A stretch of 64,000 nt of DNA, from contig JANSWU010000001.1 of NCBI GenBank assembly GCA_024743315.1, positions 558,001 to 622,000 of the forward strand, written 5' to 3'. Within the stretch, counting starts at the first letter, position 1; each line of letters opens with the position of its first letter. Both the position numbers and the translations under genes were made by a program. Of this stretch, positions 1 to 8,814 are shown one piece after another. The notes under the pieces were generated by a model, which worked only from the letters and a program-made list of their open reading frames with translations, did not search any database and was not told where the DNA came from. Source of the DNA: Hyphomonadaceae bacterium. GTDB lineage: Bacteria > Pseudomonadota > Alphaproteobacteria > Caulobacterales > Hyphomonadaceae.

Positions 1-675
1 GGGGCATTGGTCAGCGCGTTCCCGGACGGTGCCCCAGTCCCTGACATTCCGGACGATCCAATCTATGCTGAATTGGCGCGCGCCGCGGCTGAGGAAGCGC
101 CGCCGCATCAGAGCACCAGTTCTGTTGACGCTGATATCATCCTGCTGGCAGACGCCGATATGCTTGATGATGCCCTGCATCTCGACCTTCAAACCGGTGT
201 TGCCTTTGCCGACAATATGACCTTCGTCTTGAATGCGCTGGACAGCTTGTCTGGGGGATCAGAACTGATGAGTCTTCGAGCTCGAGCCCCCGGACGTCGA
301 CCGATGGAAACGGTTGATCGTATGCGTGAAGCGGCGCAGACGCGCTTCTTCAGCGAACAGGCCCGTCTGGAAGCGCGCCTAGCGACCTCGCAAGCGCGGC
401 TCGAAGAATTGCAGTCTGTGGGGGCGACAGGCGGCTTCTTCGATGGCGATGTCAGCGCCGAGCTGAATGATATGGAACGCGAGGAATTGGCGCGCCTGCG
501 CGAGGATATCGTCACCACGCGGACCCGCCTGCGTCAGATTGAACGTGATTTTCGACGCGACATCGATCAGCTGGAACTCAATTTACGTCTGTTTACAATA
601 CTCAGTGGCCCGCTTTTGATCGGGGCTTTTGGATTGCTCCTGTTTCTACGCAATCGTCGGAGGGCGAAGCCATGA
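1..675 (+). CDS. GldG-like ABC exporter auxiliary protein, C-terminal part
   Basis: The frame is already open at the first base, so only the last ~224 residues are visible. They show a soluble region, a long Arg/Glu-rich helical stretch likely to form a coiled coil, one membrane helix near the end and a basic tail (RNRRRAKP). This layout, with a DUF4340 gene directly downstream sharing an ATGA overlap, matches the GldG-type auxiliary subunits of uncharacterised ABC exporters. The ATPase and permease genes would lie upstream, outside the window. The substrate is unknown. The family call rests on architecture and neighbour, not on a catalytic motif. Confidence 0.6.
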   Translation, partial: GALVSAFPDGAPVPDIPDDPIYAELARAAAEEAPPHQSTSSVDADIILLADADMLDDALHLDLQTGVAFADNMTFVLNALDSLSGGSELMSLRARAPGRRPMETVDRMREAAQTRFFSEQARLEARLATSQARLEELQSVGATGGFFDGDVSAELNDMEREELARLREDIVTTRTRLRQIERDFRRDIDQLELNLRLFTILSGPLLIGAFGLLLFLRNRRRAKP

Positions 676-1691
676 TTGCGGCGCACGCGGAGAAACGAAA
701 GCGGCGGATTCTCATGCTGACCGGTCTCGCGGTCGGACTTTGGGCCATTCTCGGTCTGACCAGTCTGACACTCGCCCCGGCCAGCGCCACGCATGGCCAA
801 ATGGGGGCACCGGTGCTGGCGGGTTTCAGTGAGACCCGAATCAATGCCGAACGCATCCGTTTCACCCTGGCCGATGAGCGTTATACATTGCTTCGCACGG
901 CGACAGGTTGGACTTTGGAAGAGACGGGCGGCTATCCGGTAAGACCGGACAGACTGGCTGGATTGGCTGGCGGACTAGAGACGCTCAGCTTTGACGAAAA
1001 ACGCACCGATGATCCCTATAAGCATGACCGAATCGGACTGGGCGATCCGCTCGAAGGCGGCAATGGCGCCTTAATCGAAGTCACGGACTCTGATGCGAAC
1101 CTGATTCACAGTCTGATTATTGGACGCAAAAATGAGGCGATCTATGTGCGCGACCCGGAAGACGCCCAAACATTTCGCGCAGAGGGCGATTTGCCACCCT
1201 TCTATAACCGTCGCGGCTGGCTGGATCTCGATATTATCGATATTGATCCCTCGGCGATTCGCTCCGTTCGAATAACGGACTCTAACAGTCAAACGCTCTA
1301 TCTGCGGCGCCAGGAGGGGGGCGATGCACGAAGCTTCCGCCCGGCACCACCCAATCAGGATGATCGTCTGATCTCGCGGCTCGCCGCGTCGACCACCGCG
1401 CTGGCGGTGACGCGACTGACGCCAATTGATGTCAAACCCGCCGCGGATCTCACCACCGCTCCGATCGCGGAACATATTAGCGAGACATTTGACGGGCTCG
1501 AAATTGATCTGAAAGCCTATCGCGAGCCAACCGGACTATGGGTCACATTGCGCGCTGTGGAAGCCGGCGAAGGCGCGCGCCGGGCCCAAGCCATCAACGA
1601 AAAAGCCGAGGGTTGGGCATTTCGGATCTCCGATTATGACTTCCAGGATTTCACGCCCGACGTCACCAGCATTGTCCAGCGCAATTTCTAG
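672..1691 (+). CDS. DUF4340 domain-containing protein
   Basis: 339 residues. After a basic N-terminus there is one membrane helix (about residues 13-35) and then a large periplasmic part with DUF4340-like features: repeated beta-rich segments, an ETGGYPVRPDRLAGL region and a GRKNEAIYVRD strand. DUF4340 proteins accompany GldG-like ABC subunits, and this gene starts inside the stop codon of such a gene (ATGA at 672-675), so the two are translationally coupled. The role is probably structural or auxiliary in the exporter. Its stop overlaps that of the convergent glycosyltransferase gene by 4 bases. Confidence 0.75.
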   Translation: MIAAHAEKRKRRILMLTGLAVGLWAILGLTSLTLAPASATHGQMGAPVLAGFSETRINAERIRFTLADERYTLLRTATGWTLEETGGYPVRPDRLAGLAGGLETLSFDEKRTDDPYKHDRIGLGDPLEGGNGALIEVTDSDANLIHSLIIGRKNEAIYVRDPEDAQTFRAEGDLPPFYNRRGWLDLDIIDIDPSAIRSVRITDSNSQTLYLRRQEGGDARSFRPAPPNQDDRLISRLAASTTALAVTRLTPIDVKPAADLTTAPIAEHISETFDGLEIDLKAYREPTGLWVTLRAVEAGEGARRAQAINEKAEGWAFRISDYDFQDFTPDVTSIVQRNF

Positions 1692-2512
1692 CGCGGCTTG
1701 AGCCAAAGTCCGACGCGCATCACAGGCAAAGCCAGCTCAATCATCAAGCGGTGCCAAGGTCCTCGAGCAAACTTCCGAAAATATCGGGCAAGGCTGTCCG
1801 CCTTGTGACCTGCCACGATCGCGCTGGGTGCGTCAGAGGTTGCGCCATAATGCAGCGCGCCAGCGTTGGGCTGATACATCACGCGCCCGCCGAGCCGCCA
1901 GCAACGCTGGCAGAGATCGACATCTTCGACATGCAGAAAGTAGCCTTCATCAAAGCCATCCAGCGCCGTCAGGCTTTGCTTGTCCGTGAGAAAAAACGCC
2001 CCTGAAATCACGGGCATTTCAACTGGGCCAGCCGGCGGGGTCGTGGCTTCCAGCGTCCAGGTATTCCAGCCGATCAGACTGGTCGCAGCACGCCAGAGCG
2101 TCAGCTCTCGACGCCGCGGGCCACGCTCTTCGCGGCCATACAGATCATAGACCTTTCCGCCAATGATCCATGGCACGGGCTGGCGGCTGGCCACCATTTG
2201 CATCGGCTGCAGGGACTTTTGTCGCAAAACCGCATCCGGATTGATGATCAAGAGATCCGGTCCGGCGGCTGCCTTTGCGCCGAGATTCACCGCGGCACCA
2301 AAGCCAATATTGCCTTGCTCATCCAAGATCTTGATATCGCCATGGCCGTCGGCGAAGTGCGCCAGCCAATTCCGCATATCGGCCGGATTGCCGTTATCGA
2401 CCAAAATGATTTCCGCCACATCCGGGTCGGCCCGGAGCGCATATAGGCATTCTTTCAGACGCGGCCCGGTCTTGTAAGAAACAACAAGAGCCGAGATCTT
2501 GGGATAAGTCAT
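1688..2512 (-). CDS. Family 2 glycosyltransferase (rhamnosyltransferase-like)
   Basis: 274 residues with a GT-A fold: an N-terminal strand SALVVSYKTGPRLKECL, the nucleotide-sugar loop IILVDNGN, a DXD-like position in INPDAVL, and the acceptor-side block FDEGYFLHVEDVDLCQR typical of GT2 rhamnosyl- and related transferases. It probably adds a sugar to a lipid-linked or surface glycan at the cytoplasmic face of the inner membrane. It overlaps the upstream O-antigen ligase gene by 4 bases (ATGA, 2509-2512), so both likely serve the same surface polysaccharide. The exact sugar cannot be told from sequence. Confidence 0.85.
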   Translation of the reverse strand: MTYPKISALVVSYKTGPRLKECLYALRADPDVAEIILVDNGNPADMRNWLAHFADGHGDIKILDEQGNIGFGAAVNLGAKAAAGPDLLIINPDAVLRQKSLQPMQMVASRQPVPWIIGGKVYDLYGREERGPRRRELTLWRAATSLIGWNTWTLEATTPPAGPVEMPVISGAFFLTDKQSLTALDGFDEGYFLHVEDVDLCQRCWRLGGRVMYQPNAGALHYGATSDAPSAIVAGHKADSLARYFRKFARGPWHRLMIELALPVMRVGLWLKPR

Positions 2513-3786
2513 TCTTTTACCGGCCCGTCATGACGCGCTTGCAGCAGAATAATCGCCGCCGCGAGGATGACGCTCGCCCAAAAAGCCTCGTTCCACATAC
2601 TGTAAGCAAAGCTGGTAATTGCGACACAAACGCCGACCAAACCGGCCCCGCCATAGCGCGCAATTGGCGACCATTGTGTCGGTGGTTTGAGCCGCCATCC
2701 GACCAGAAACAGGAATGCCGCGGCGAGCAATGCGCCTACCATTCCCGTCTCGGCCCAGACTTGCAGGGGCATATTGTGCGGGTGGATCGGGATCACGGGA
2801 TAGACTTCCCAGGCATAAGCATCACCATAGCGCGCCGCCGCATCATCGAGCCAGGCCGGATGATCTCCAAACGTGTCCCGCCAGGTATGTGAGGCTTCCG
2901 GACCATGCCCTATTATGGGCGCCTGACCAATCTTCGTACCGACCAATTCCCAGCTATGGGTTCGCGAGAAAAAAGACTTTGGCAACGGTAGGCCGGCCAG
3001 ACGCAATTGCGTCACGCCCCAGCCAACCAGGGCGGGCGCCGCGACGACGTAAAAAGCAAGACTGGTGAAAATCAATTTAAACCCGTTTTTGGGCATGAGT
3101 TTCACAATCCCCATGCAAATCAGCATGAATGCAGCACCGGTCAGGGCAGTCTGCGTCCCGGTTTGGGCGAATGCTCCAACCGCAAGAACGCCAACCGCGA
3201 TCGACACGAAGGGCCAGTACTCCGCCTCGCCGCGAAACCAGATCCACGCCAGCAGGAAAGGCAACAGCAAGGCAAATGCGTTGGCATTGCGCATCAAATT
3301 TTGCGGCATCTCGGTCACTGGGTCGCTGCGCGGGGCCATCGCTTCGAGAATTTGCGGCATGAATAGAGCCGTCACGATAACGCCGATGAATTGCACAATC
3401 GCGGCCGCGAGAATCACTTTCAAACTGAGATCCGCCCCGCCGGGTCGGGTCAAACCGACGGCCACCAGGACCCCCAATCCGGCCAAGGCTGTCAAACCAA
3501 AGCGAACGCCTGGAATGTCCAGGGAAAAGGACCCTTCGAGCAGATCTCCGGTAAGAAAGCCTTGGGCCTCAGGCGCCCAAAACGTCGAAATCACGACCCA
3601 GGTCGCAAAAGCAAGTCCGGCCGCGGCATAGATCTCAACCCGTCGGACCCGCACATAAGCGAGTCCGATCAAGGCTGCGACCCCGACCGAGCCGGTAAAG
3701 CCTTGGGCCCCGATATAGGCCATGATCGGCCAGACCACCAAGGCCGTCGCTAGAAATGGCGCGAAACTCTTCGGGCCAAGAGACAT
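2509..3786 (-). CDS. O-antigen ligase/polymerase family membrane protein (Wzy_C)
   Basis: 425 residues with about ten hydrophobic segments and a large periplasmic loop ending in the HPHN motif (IPIHPHNMPLQVWAETG), which is diagnostic of the Wzy_C/WaaL family. A GHGPEASH segment precedes it. These enzymes transfer or polymerise undecaprenyl-linked glycan on the periplasmic side of the inner membrane. The downstream GT2 gene overlaps it. Polymerase and ligase cannot be separated without the rest of the cluster, which is absent. The gene begins only 3 bases after the thrS stop. Confidence 0.8.
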   Translation of the reverse strand: MSLGPKSFAPFLATALVVWPIMAYIGAQGFTGSVGVAALIGLAYVRVRRVEIYAAAGLAFATWVVISTFWAPEAQGFLTGDLLEGSFSLDIPGVRFGLTALAGLGVLVAVGLTRPGGADLSLKVILAAAIVQFIGVIVTALFMPQILEAMAPRSDPVTEMPQNLMRNANAFALLLPFLLAWIWFRGEAEYWPFVSIAVGVLAVGAFAQTGTQTALTGAAFMLICMGIVKLMPKNGFKLIFTSLAFYVVAAPALVGWGVTQLRLAGLPLPKSFFSRTHSWELVGTKIGQAPIIGHGPEASHTWRDTFGDHPAWLDDAAARYGDAYAWEVYPVIPIHPHNMPLQVWAETGMVGALLAAAFLFLVGWRLKPPTQWSPIARYGGAGLVGVCVAITSFAYSMWNEAFWASVILAAAIILLQARHDGPVKE

Positions 3787-3789
3787 CTA

Positions 3790-5760
3790 CTAACCTACTC
3801 TGCGTTTTTGGTCAGGCGCCAGCGCCTCATGCGCCAGCATAGACATCCCCTCTTCCAAGGTCACGATTTCCTGTGCTTTTGATCCAAACCGGCGCAAGGC
3901 GAGCTTGCGCTCCTCGGCTTCGCGGGCCCCGACCACAGCAATGACCGGGACTTTTTGCACAGAATGTTCGCGCACTTTGTAATTGATCTTTTCAGATCGA
4001 AGATCGGTCTCAACGCGTAGACCAACCGACCGCAATTGCTCGGCGACCTCTTCAGCATAAGCGTCAGAGTTTTCAGAGATCGTCGCCACAACCACCTGAA
4101 CCGGCGCCAGCCAAAGCGGGAAAGCCCCCGAGAATTCCTCAATCAGAATGCCAAGGAACCGCTCCATAGAGCCAAGGATCGCGCGGTGCAGCATGACCGG
4201 GCGAACTTTCTCGCCGCTTTCCGCCACATATTCTGCGCCGAGGCGTTCCGGCAGCACGAAATCAAGTTGCAGCGTTCCGCACTGCCAGACCCGGCCAATC
4301 GCGTCTGTGAGCTGGAACTCAAGCTTAGGTCCATAGAAGGCGCCTTCGCCCGGCATGATCTCATACGGCAGACCGGTGTGCTTGATCGCTTCTTCGAGAT
4401 CGCTTTCCGCCCGGTCCCAGACCGCGTCTGAGCCTGCCCGGACCTCTGGGCGCGTGGAAAGCTTCACCGCAACATCGGTAAACCCAAAATCATCATAGAC
4501 ACTCTGCAACAGGGCACAGAACCGCTCTGTTTCCGAGATGATTTGCGCTTCTGTGCAGAAGATATGCGCATCGTCCTGCGTGAACTGGCGCACCCGCATA
4601 ATGCCATGCAGCGCGCCATGCGGCTCGTTGCGGTGGCAACAGCCAAATTCGGCGAGCCGCAGTGGCAGGTCGCGATAGGATTTTTGACCGGATTTGAACA
4701 CTTCGACATGCGCCGGGCAGTTCATTGGCTTAATCGCCATCAGTTTGGCATCAGCCGGCACGGTGACATCACCCTCGCCGTCCGGGACAAAGTCCGGCAC
4801 CACGAACATGTTCTCGCGGAACTTGCCCCAATGGCCGGATTTTTCCCATTGGGCGCTGTCCATGAGCTGTGGCGTCTTGATCTCGTCATAGCCTTCTTCG
4901 GCGAGCCGGCGCCGGATATAGGCCTCGACCTGCAGCCAGACCTGATAGCCCTTCGGGTGCCAGAACACTGACCCCATAGCGAGGCTGTCGAGATGGAACA
5001 GGTCGAGCTGCGTCGCGAGTTTCCGGTGATCGCGTTTCTCAGCTTCTTCCAAGCGATGCAGGTGCGCCTTGAGATCTTTCTCATTAGCCCAGGCCGTGCC
5101 GTACATACGCTGAAGCATTTCATTACTGCTATCGCCGCGCCAATAGGCGCCAGCCAGTTTCATCAGCTTGAACGCTTTGGGCAGCTTGCCCGTGCTTGGC
5201 AGGTGCGGACCGCGGCACAGATCGAACCAATCGCCTTGCTTATAGACCGTGATCGGTTCGCCCGGTGGGATGATGTCATCAATGATCTGGGCTTTGTAAT
5301 CCTCGCCGATCGATTTGAATGTCTCGATCGCCTGGTCCTTGTCCCAAACTTCACGAATGATCGGATAATCGGCGTCGACGATCTCCGCCATTTTCTTCTC
5401 AATCTTCTCGAAGTCTTCAGAAGAGAAGGGCTCTTCGCGGGCGAAATCGTAGTAGAAGCCATCATCGATCACAGGACCGATTGTGACCTGCGTATCGGGA
5501 TAAAGCTCCTGAACCGCCTGCGCCAGAACATGTGCGGCATCATGCCGGATCAGTTCCAGGCCTTCCGGGTCTTTCGCCGTAATCAGGGCGAGCTCAACAT
5601 CGCCTTCGAGCGGGCGCATCAGGTCATAGAGCTCGCCATCGACTTTCGCAGCGAGGGCTTTTTTGGCCAGTGAGTTGGAAATGCTCACGGCCACATCATA
5701 GGGACGCGCACCGTCTTCATAGTCTCGGACCGCGCCGTCAGGAAGCGTGACTTTAATCAT
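3790..5760 (-). CDS. thrS: Threonyl-tRNA synthetase
   Basis: 656 residues counting from ATG 5760 (MIKVTLPDG), the usual start of the TGS domain; an upstream in-frame ATG at 5793 would overlap yidD and is less likely. Order: TGS (1-60), editing domain with [11 protein letters not shown] and [10 protein letters not shown], class II catalytic core with [28 protein letters not shown] and TQDDAHIFC (zinc Cys and His ligands present), then the anticodon-binding domain. It charges tRNA-Thr with threonine in the cytoplasm. The gene is full length. Confidence 0.98.
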   Translation of the reverse strand: MIKVTLPDGAVRDYEDGARPYDVAVSISNSLAKKALAAKVDGELYDLMRPLEGDVELALITAKDPEGLELIRHDAAHVLAQAVQELYPDTQVTIGPVIDDGFYYDFAREEPFSSEDFEKIEKKMAEIVDADYPIIREVWDKDQAIETFKSIGEDYKAQIIDDIIPPGEPITVYKQGDWFDLCRGPHLPSTGKLPKAFKLMKLAGAYWRGDSSNEMLQRMYGTAWANEKDLKAHLHRLEEAEKRDHRKLATQLDLFHLDSLAMGSVFWHPKGYQVWLQVEAYIRRRLAEEGYDEIKTPQLMDSAQWEKSGHWGKFRENMFVVPDFVPDGEGDVTVPADAKLMAIKPMNCPAHVEVFKSGQKSYRDLPLRLAEFGCCHRNEPHGALHGIMRVRQFTQDDAHIFCTEAQIISETERFCALLQSVYDDFGFTDVAVKLSTRPEVRAGSDAVWDRAESDLEEAIKHTGLPYEIMPGEGAFYGPKLEFQLTDAIGRVWQCGTLQLDFVLPERLGAEYVAESGEKVRPVMLHRAILGSMERFLGILIEEFSGAFPLWLAPVQVVVATISENSDAYAEEVAEQLRSVGLRVETDLRSEKINYKVREHSVQKVPVIAVVGAREAEERKLALRRFGSKAQEIVTLEEGMSMLAHEALAPDQKRRVG

Positions 5761-5773
5761 CTTCTTTGTCTTT

Positions 5774-6100
5774 TCATTTTGTATCTGGCCCATGATCAGG
5801 AAATGGGCGCTCTGTCAAAGCCCAATCTCCGTACCGCCATGGAGCCCAAAAGGGTGCAGATTTCGTTTCCAAGGGCACCGGGTCATAGCCGCGAGAACCG
5901 CCGGGGCGACAGCGCTGGAATCGCGCCAGCGTCATCCAAAGGCCCCTCCAGACGCCATGTCGCGACACGCATTCGGCGCCATACTGGCTGCAGGTGGGCT
6001 CATGCCGACAGCGGATCCCGAACACCATGAAGACCGGTGACAGGGTCAGCTTATAGACTTTGAGCAATCCATAGGCGATGGAGCGGCGAAGGCCGGACAT
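5774..6100 (-). CDS. yidD: Membrane protein insertion efficiency factor YidD
   Basis: 108 residues with the family signature [11 protein letters not shown], an amphipathic N-terminal helix ([15 protein letters not shown]) and a conserved [13 protein letters not shown] tail. YidD assists YidC-dependent insertion of membrane proteins at the inner membrane. Here it sits between a SufU-like gene and thrS rather than beside rnpA and yidC, an arrangement seen in several Alphaproteobacteria. It ends 13 bases before the thrS start, so the two are probably cotranscribed. Confidence 0.93.
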   Translation of the reverse strand: MSGLRRSIAYGLLKVYKLTLSPVFMVFGIRCRHEPTCSQYGAECVSRHGVWRGLWMTLARFQRCRPGGSRGYDPVPLETKSAPFWAPWRYGDWALTERPFPDHGPDTK

Positions 6101-6187
6101 GGTGGAACAGTCCCGAGAAACTCTTGAAAACAGGTTTAAACGCTTTGACCTCAGGCGAATAGGGCGATGGCCCTTGTCTGCGCTGAG

Positions 6188-6661
6188 TTAGGCCGCGGGC
6201 AGCGCGTCAGCTGCCGCAGCCCGGCTGGTTCGGGCGGTCTCGATGGCTTCGAGAATGGCCTCATAGGCGAGCATGGTCGACGCATGGCGTGGGGGATAAT
6301 CCCGGACGCCTTCGAGGTGCCGCAATTCCCAGAACCGGCCTTTGGGAGGCTCGCCGCCTTGTTTCAGCATCGCACTTAGTTCGTCACGCACTTGCACAAG
6401 CTCATCATAGGTCGCGCCGGCCGCATGTTCGGCGAGGATCGCTGTCGCCGCCTGGCCGAGGGCACAGGCTTTTGGGTCCACAGCAATGGCTTCGACCGTA
6501 TCGCCATCGTCCGACAATCTGACATCGACGCGGACCGTCGAGCCACAAATCCGGGAGACTTTCGTGGCCGACCCATGCGCATCGTCCAGCACGCCGACAT
6601 GCGGAATGTCAGCGGCAAGTTCCAGGACGCGATTGTGATAGAGATCAACCATGAGGCCCAT
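6188..6661 (-). CDS. Iron-sulfur cluster assembly scaffold protein (SufU/NifU-N-like)
   Basis: About 157 residues from ATG 6661 (or 154 from ATG 6652). The opening LYHNRVLELAADIPHVGVL followed by HGSATKVSRICGS and VDPKACALGQAATAIL matches the alphaproteobacterial IscU/SufU-fold scaffold proteins. Two of the three expected cluster ligands are visible (about C39 and C66); at the third place the sequence reads PPRHAS, with His instead of Cys. It may therefore be a divergent scaffold or a regulator of Fe-S assembly. It precedes yidD and thrS on the same strand. Confidence 0.8.
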   Translation of the reverse strand: MGLMVDLYHNRVLELAADIPHVGVLDDAHGSATKVSRICGSTVRVDVRLSDDGDTVEAIAVDPKACALGQAATAILAEHAAGATYDELVQVRDELSAMLKQGGEPPKGRFWELRHLEGVRDYPPRHASTMLAYEAILEAIETARTSRAAAADALPAA

Positions 6662-6690
6662 GTCGCGCTGAAACGCGGGAAAATCAAGGC

Positions 6691-7284
6691 CTAGACAAAG
6701 GGTAGAGCCGCCCAAACCCGCATCAGGATATAGCAGGCCCCGACCAGACTGGCGCCAGCTAGGACCAGCACAAAACCATCGCGCGCCGTGATCGCAAGCC
6801 CGAACAGCAAGACGGCCAAGCTCGGAATCACCGGTCCGAGCGGCACGAAGGACAGTGGCAGCGTCACCAAAGCTGCACCGACACAAGCCAGGGCGACAAT
6901 TTGAACAAAGGGCGCATTGGTCAAAAAGGTCAGGCGAGGTTTCAAAAAGCGATCGACTTGGGCGACATATTTGTCCGCCACGGCAACACCCTGAACCATG
7001 TGTTTGCGCGGGAAACTGAACTCGAGCGCCGATTTCGGGATCCAGGGATAGGGCCGCCCAATCACCATTTGAAGCGCAAAGATCAGGGTGACCAAAGCCA
7101 CCAAGACATTGGCGCCCGGAATGATGGTCAGCGGGCTGATGGCGATGAATCCCAGCAGCAACAGAACAGGCCCATAAGAGCGCCGTCCCACCGCATTGAG
7201 CAAGTCGCCGACCGAGACGGTTTCCCCGTCGGTTTCCGCGCACAGCGATTGCAACAAGGTTCGCAAATTTCGGACTTGAGCCAT
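6691..7284 (-). CDS. exoD: ExoD family exopolysaccharide synthesis protein
   Basis: About 197 residues from ATG 7284. It has the ExoD pattern: a soluble N-terminus (LRTLLQSLCAETDGETVSVGDLL), a Gly/Pro-rich hydrophobic hairpin (GPVLLLLGFIAISPLTIIPG), then further membrane segments. ExoD proteins affect exopolysaccharide output and alkaline tolerance in rhizobia; the biochemical role is unknown. An AGGAGG lies 24 bases before the ATG, which is too far for ideal spacing, so the start is uncertain. It is divergent from the aquaporin gene. Confidence 0.8.
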   Translation of the reverse strand: MAQVRNLRTLLQSLCAETDGETVSVGDLLNAVGRRSYGPVLLLLGFIAISPLTIIPGANVLVALVTLIFALQMVIGRPYPWIPKSALEFSFPRKHMVQGVAVADKYVAQVDRFLKPRLTFLTNAPFVQIVALACVGAALVTLPLSFVPLGPVIPSLAVLLFGLAITARDGFVLVLAGASLVGACYILMRVWAALPFV

Positions 7285-7349
7285 GTCGCTGTCTAAGCCA
7301 AAAGCGAGCCTCCTGACAATTTGTTTGAGCGCCAAGGGGGTATGGAGCG

Positions 7350-8015
7350 TTGAAACAGGCCCGTGCACTTTTTGCAGAGTTTCTCGGCTCGCTCTTCTTG
7401 AGCGGCGTTGTGATCGGTTCGGGCATCCTGGCGCTCGAGCTGAGCGGCGGAAATATCGCCGTCGCCCTCCTTGGCAATACCGTCGCGACCGGTGCAATCC
7501 TCTGGGTTTTGGTGGCGACGCTCGGCCCGATCTCTGGGGCCCATTTCAATCCGGCCGTGACCCTCGCCTTCTTCCTGCGGCGCGAGATTTCGGTGCCGAC
7601 GAGCCTGATCTATATCGCGCTGCAAGTGGCCGGTTGCATTGCAGGGGCGATCTTGGCGCATGCAATGTTCGAGCTGCCTCTGCTGCAAATATCCGAAACG
7701 GATCGATCGGGGACGGCAAAAATGCTGGCCGAAGGCACCGCCACCTTTGCCCTCGTCTTTGCGATTTTCGGCGCCATCAAGCATGCCCCAAACGCGGTCC
7801 CGGCTGCCGTCGCTCTGGTCATCACGGCGGGCTATTGGTGGACGGCATCCACCAGTTTCGCCAATCCGGCAATCTCGATTGCGCGGGCCTTGAGCGATAC
7901 ATTCGCCGGCGTCCGCCCAGCTGACCTGCCCGGATTCCTAAGCGCTCAATTCATTGGCGCGGCGCTCGCCACCGGATGCGCCTATTTCCTGTTCCCCAAA
8001 GAAGAGAGCTCCTGA
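7350..8015 (+). CDS. aqpS: MIP family channel, AqpS-like (arsenite/glycerol facilitator type)
   Basis: 221 residues, TTG start at 7350 preceded by an AAGGGGG ribosome binding site about 10 bases upstream. Six hydrophobic segments and two pore half-helices, with NPA boxes in GAHFNPAVTLAFF and SFANPAISIARAL. The next gene, arsC, starts one base after its stop codon. In Sinorhizobium an AqpS-ArsC pair lets arsenite made by ArsC flow out through the channel; the same job is inferred here. Unlike that operon, there is no arsR beside it. A general water or glycerol channel remains possible. Confidence 0.8.
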   Translation: MKQARALFAEFLGSLFLSGVVIGSGILALELSGGNIAVALLGNTVATGAILWVLVATLGPISGAHFNPAVTLAFFLRREISVPTSLIYIALQVAGCIAGAILAHAMFELPLLQISETDRSGTAKMLAEGTATFALVFAIFGAIKHAPNAVPAAVALVITAGYWWTASTSFANPAISIARALSDTFAGVRPADLPGFLSAQFIGAALATGCAYFLFPKEESS

Positions 8016-8016
8016 A

Positions 8017-8442
8017 ATGACGGACTTCCCGGTAATCATTCATCATAATCCGGCTTGCGGCACCTCGCGCAATGTTGTGGCGATCACGAAAGCTGCAGGC
8101 TACGAGCCGGTCATTATCGAGTATCTCGACGCAGGCTGGACCCGGCCGCAATTACTGGCTCTGTTCGCCGCCGCCGGTCTGACCGCGCGCGAGGCGCTGC
8201 GCGAGACAAAATCTCCCGCCGAAGAACTCGGTCTGCTCCGGGAAGGGGTGCCCGCAACGGAGTTAATCGAGGCCATGATCAAGCACCCGATTCTGGTCAA
8301 TCGCCCCCTCGTAGCGACCCCAAGAGGCGTGAAGCTGTGTCGACCGAGCGAAACCGTGTTGTCGCTATTAGAGCGCGAGCCGTCAGAACCGGTCGTTAAA
8401 GAGGATGGCGAACAAGTTTGGCCAGTTAAATCAGCGCCTTAA
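8017..8442 (+). CDS. arsC: Arsenate reductase (glutaredoxin type)
   Basis: 141 residues with the ArsC/Spx fold: catalytic Cys at about position 14 in HHNPACGTSRN, the TRPQLLALFAAAGL helix, and the Arg triad region around ALRETKS and HPILVNRPLVATPRGVKLCRP. It reduces arsenate to arsenite using glutathione and glutaredoxin. ATG 8017 lies directly after the aqpS stop (TGAAATG), so the pair is coupled. The last residues (VVKEDGEQVWPVKSAP) are a short extension. Confidence 0.93.
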   Translation: MTDFPVIIHHNPACGTSRNVVAITKAAGYEPVIIEYLDAGWTRPQLLALFAAAGLTAREALRETKSPAEELGLLREGVPATELIEAMIKHPILVNRPLVATPRGVKLCRPSETVLSLLEREPSEPVVKEDGEQVWPVKSAP

Positions 8443-8625
8443 ATTTGTATTTTTTGCATAAACTAGACAGATCTTCGTTTCTACGGCCAAAGTTTATTGG
8501 ACGTTACGATATATCTTTCCTGCAATTATTTGCAAAAACATGTAAAAAGTGGATTTCCCCTCATACGGGAACCCTGTATCGCGGCGGGCGCAAGAAAGGC
8601 CAACCTCCTCGCCAAAGGACGTTCA
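8443..8625. other. AT-rich intergenic leader
   Basis: A 183-base gap after arsC that is clearly richer in A and T than its surroundings. It has no convincing terminator hairpin and no open frame with coding character. It probably holds the promoter of the 62-residue protein downstream, but I could not fix a -35/-10 pair. An AAAGGA ribosome binding site sits 6 bases before ATG 8626. Confidence 0.4.
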
Positions 8626-8814
8626 ATGAACAATCAAGAACTGAGTTCGAACGATATTGAATATATCGCCGACATGCTGCGCGCCGTGGTTTGGGCCAAA
8701 GACGATTTATTGCCGGTATCGACGGAAACACTGGTCGATATCGAAGTTAGCTTGTCCAAAGCCGAAGCTGCTCTTCGACGCGCGGCCGCCGAATTGCGCC
8801 GGATGAGCGCCTAG
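8626..8814 (+). CDS. Small hypothetical protein, 62 aa
   Basis: Starts at ATG 8626 with AAAGGA six bases upstream; the longer frame beginning at 8497 lacks coding character before this point. The protein (MNNQELSSNDIEYIADMLR at its start) is predicted mostly helical, with an acidic middle and an Ala/Arg-rich amphipathic C-terminus (RRAAAELRRMSA). It has no signal peptide and no recognised family. It overlaps the stop of the convergent methyltransferase gene by 4 bases. It may be a small regulator or adaptor, but no function can be assigned. Confidence 0.65.
   Translation: MNNQELSSNDIEYIADMLRAVVWAKDDLLPVSTETLVDIEVSLSKAEAALRRAAAELRRMSA

Noticed and set aside
3065-3631. 188-codon plus-strand frame opposite the O-antigen ligase gene
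   Set aside because: No domain, Arg/Pro/Lys-rich, antisense to a gene with the HPHN family motif.
6188-7549. A single 453-codon minus-strand reading frame covering the SufU-like gene and beyond
   Set aside because: Only its last ~157 codons have family resemblance; the rest reads exoD and the aquaporin gene in the wrong frame, so no fusion is claimed.
8443-8625. N-terminal extension of the small protein at 8626
   Set aside because: The extension is AT-rich non-coding sequence and a good ribosome binding site precedes ATG 8626.
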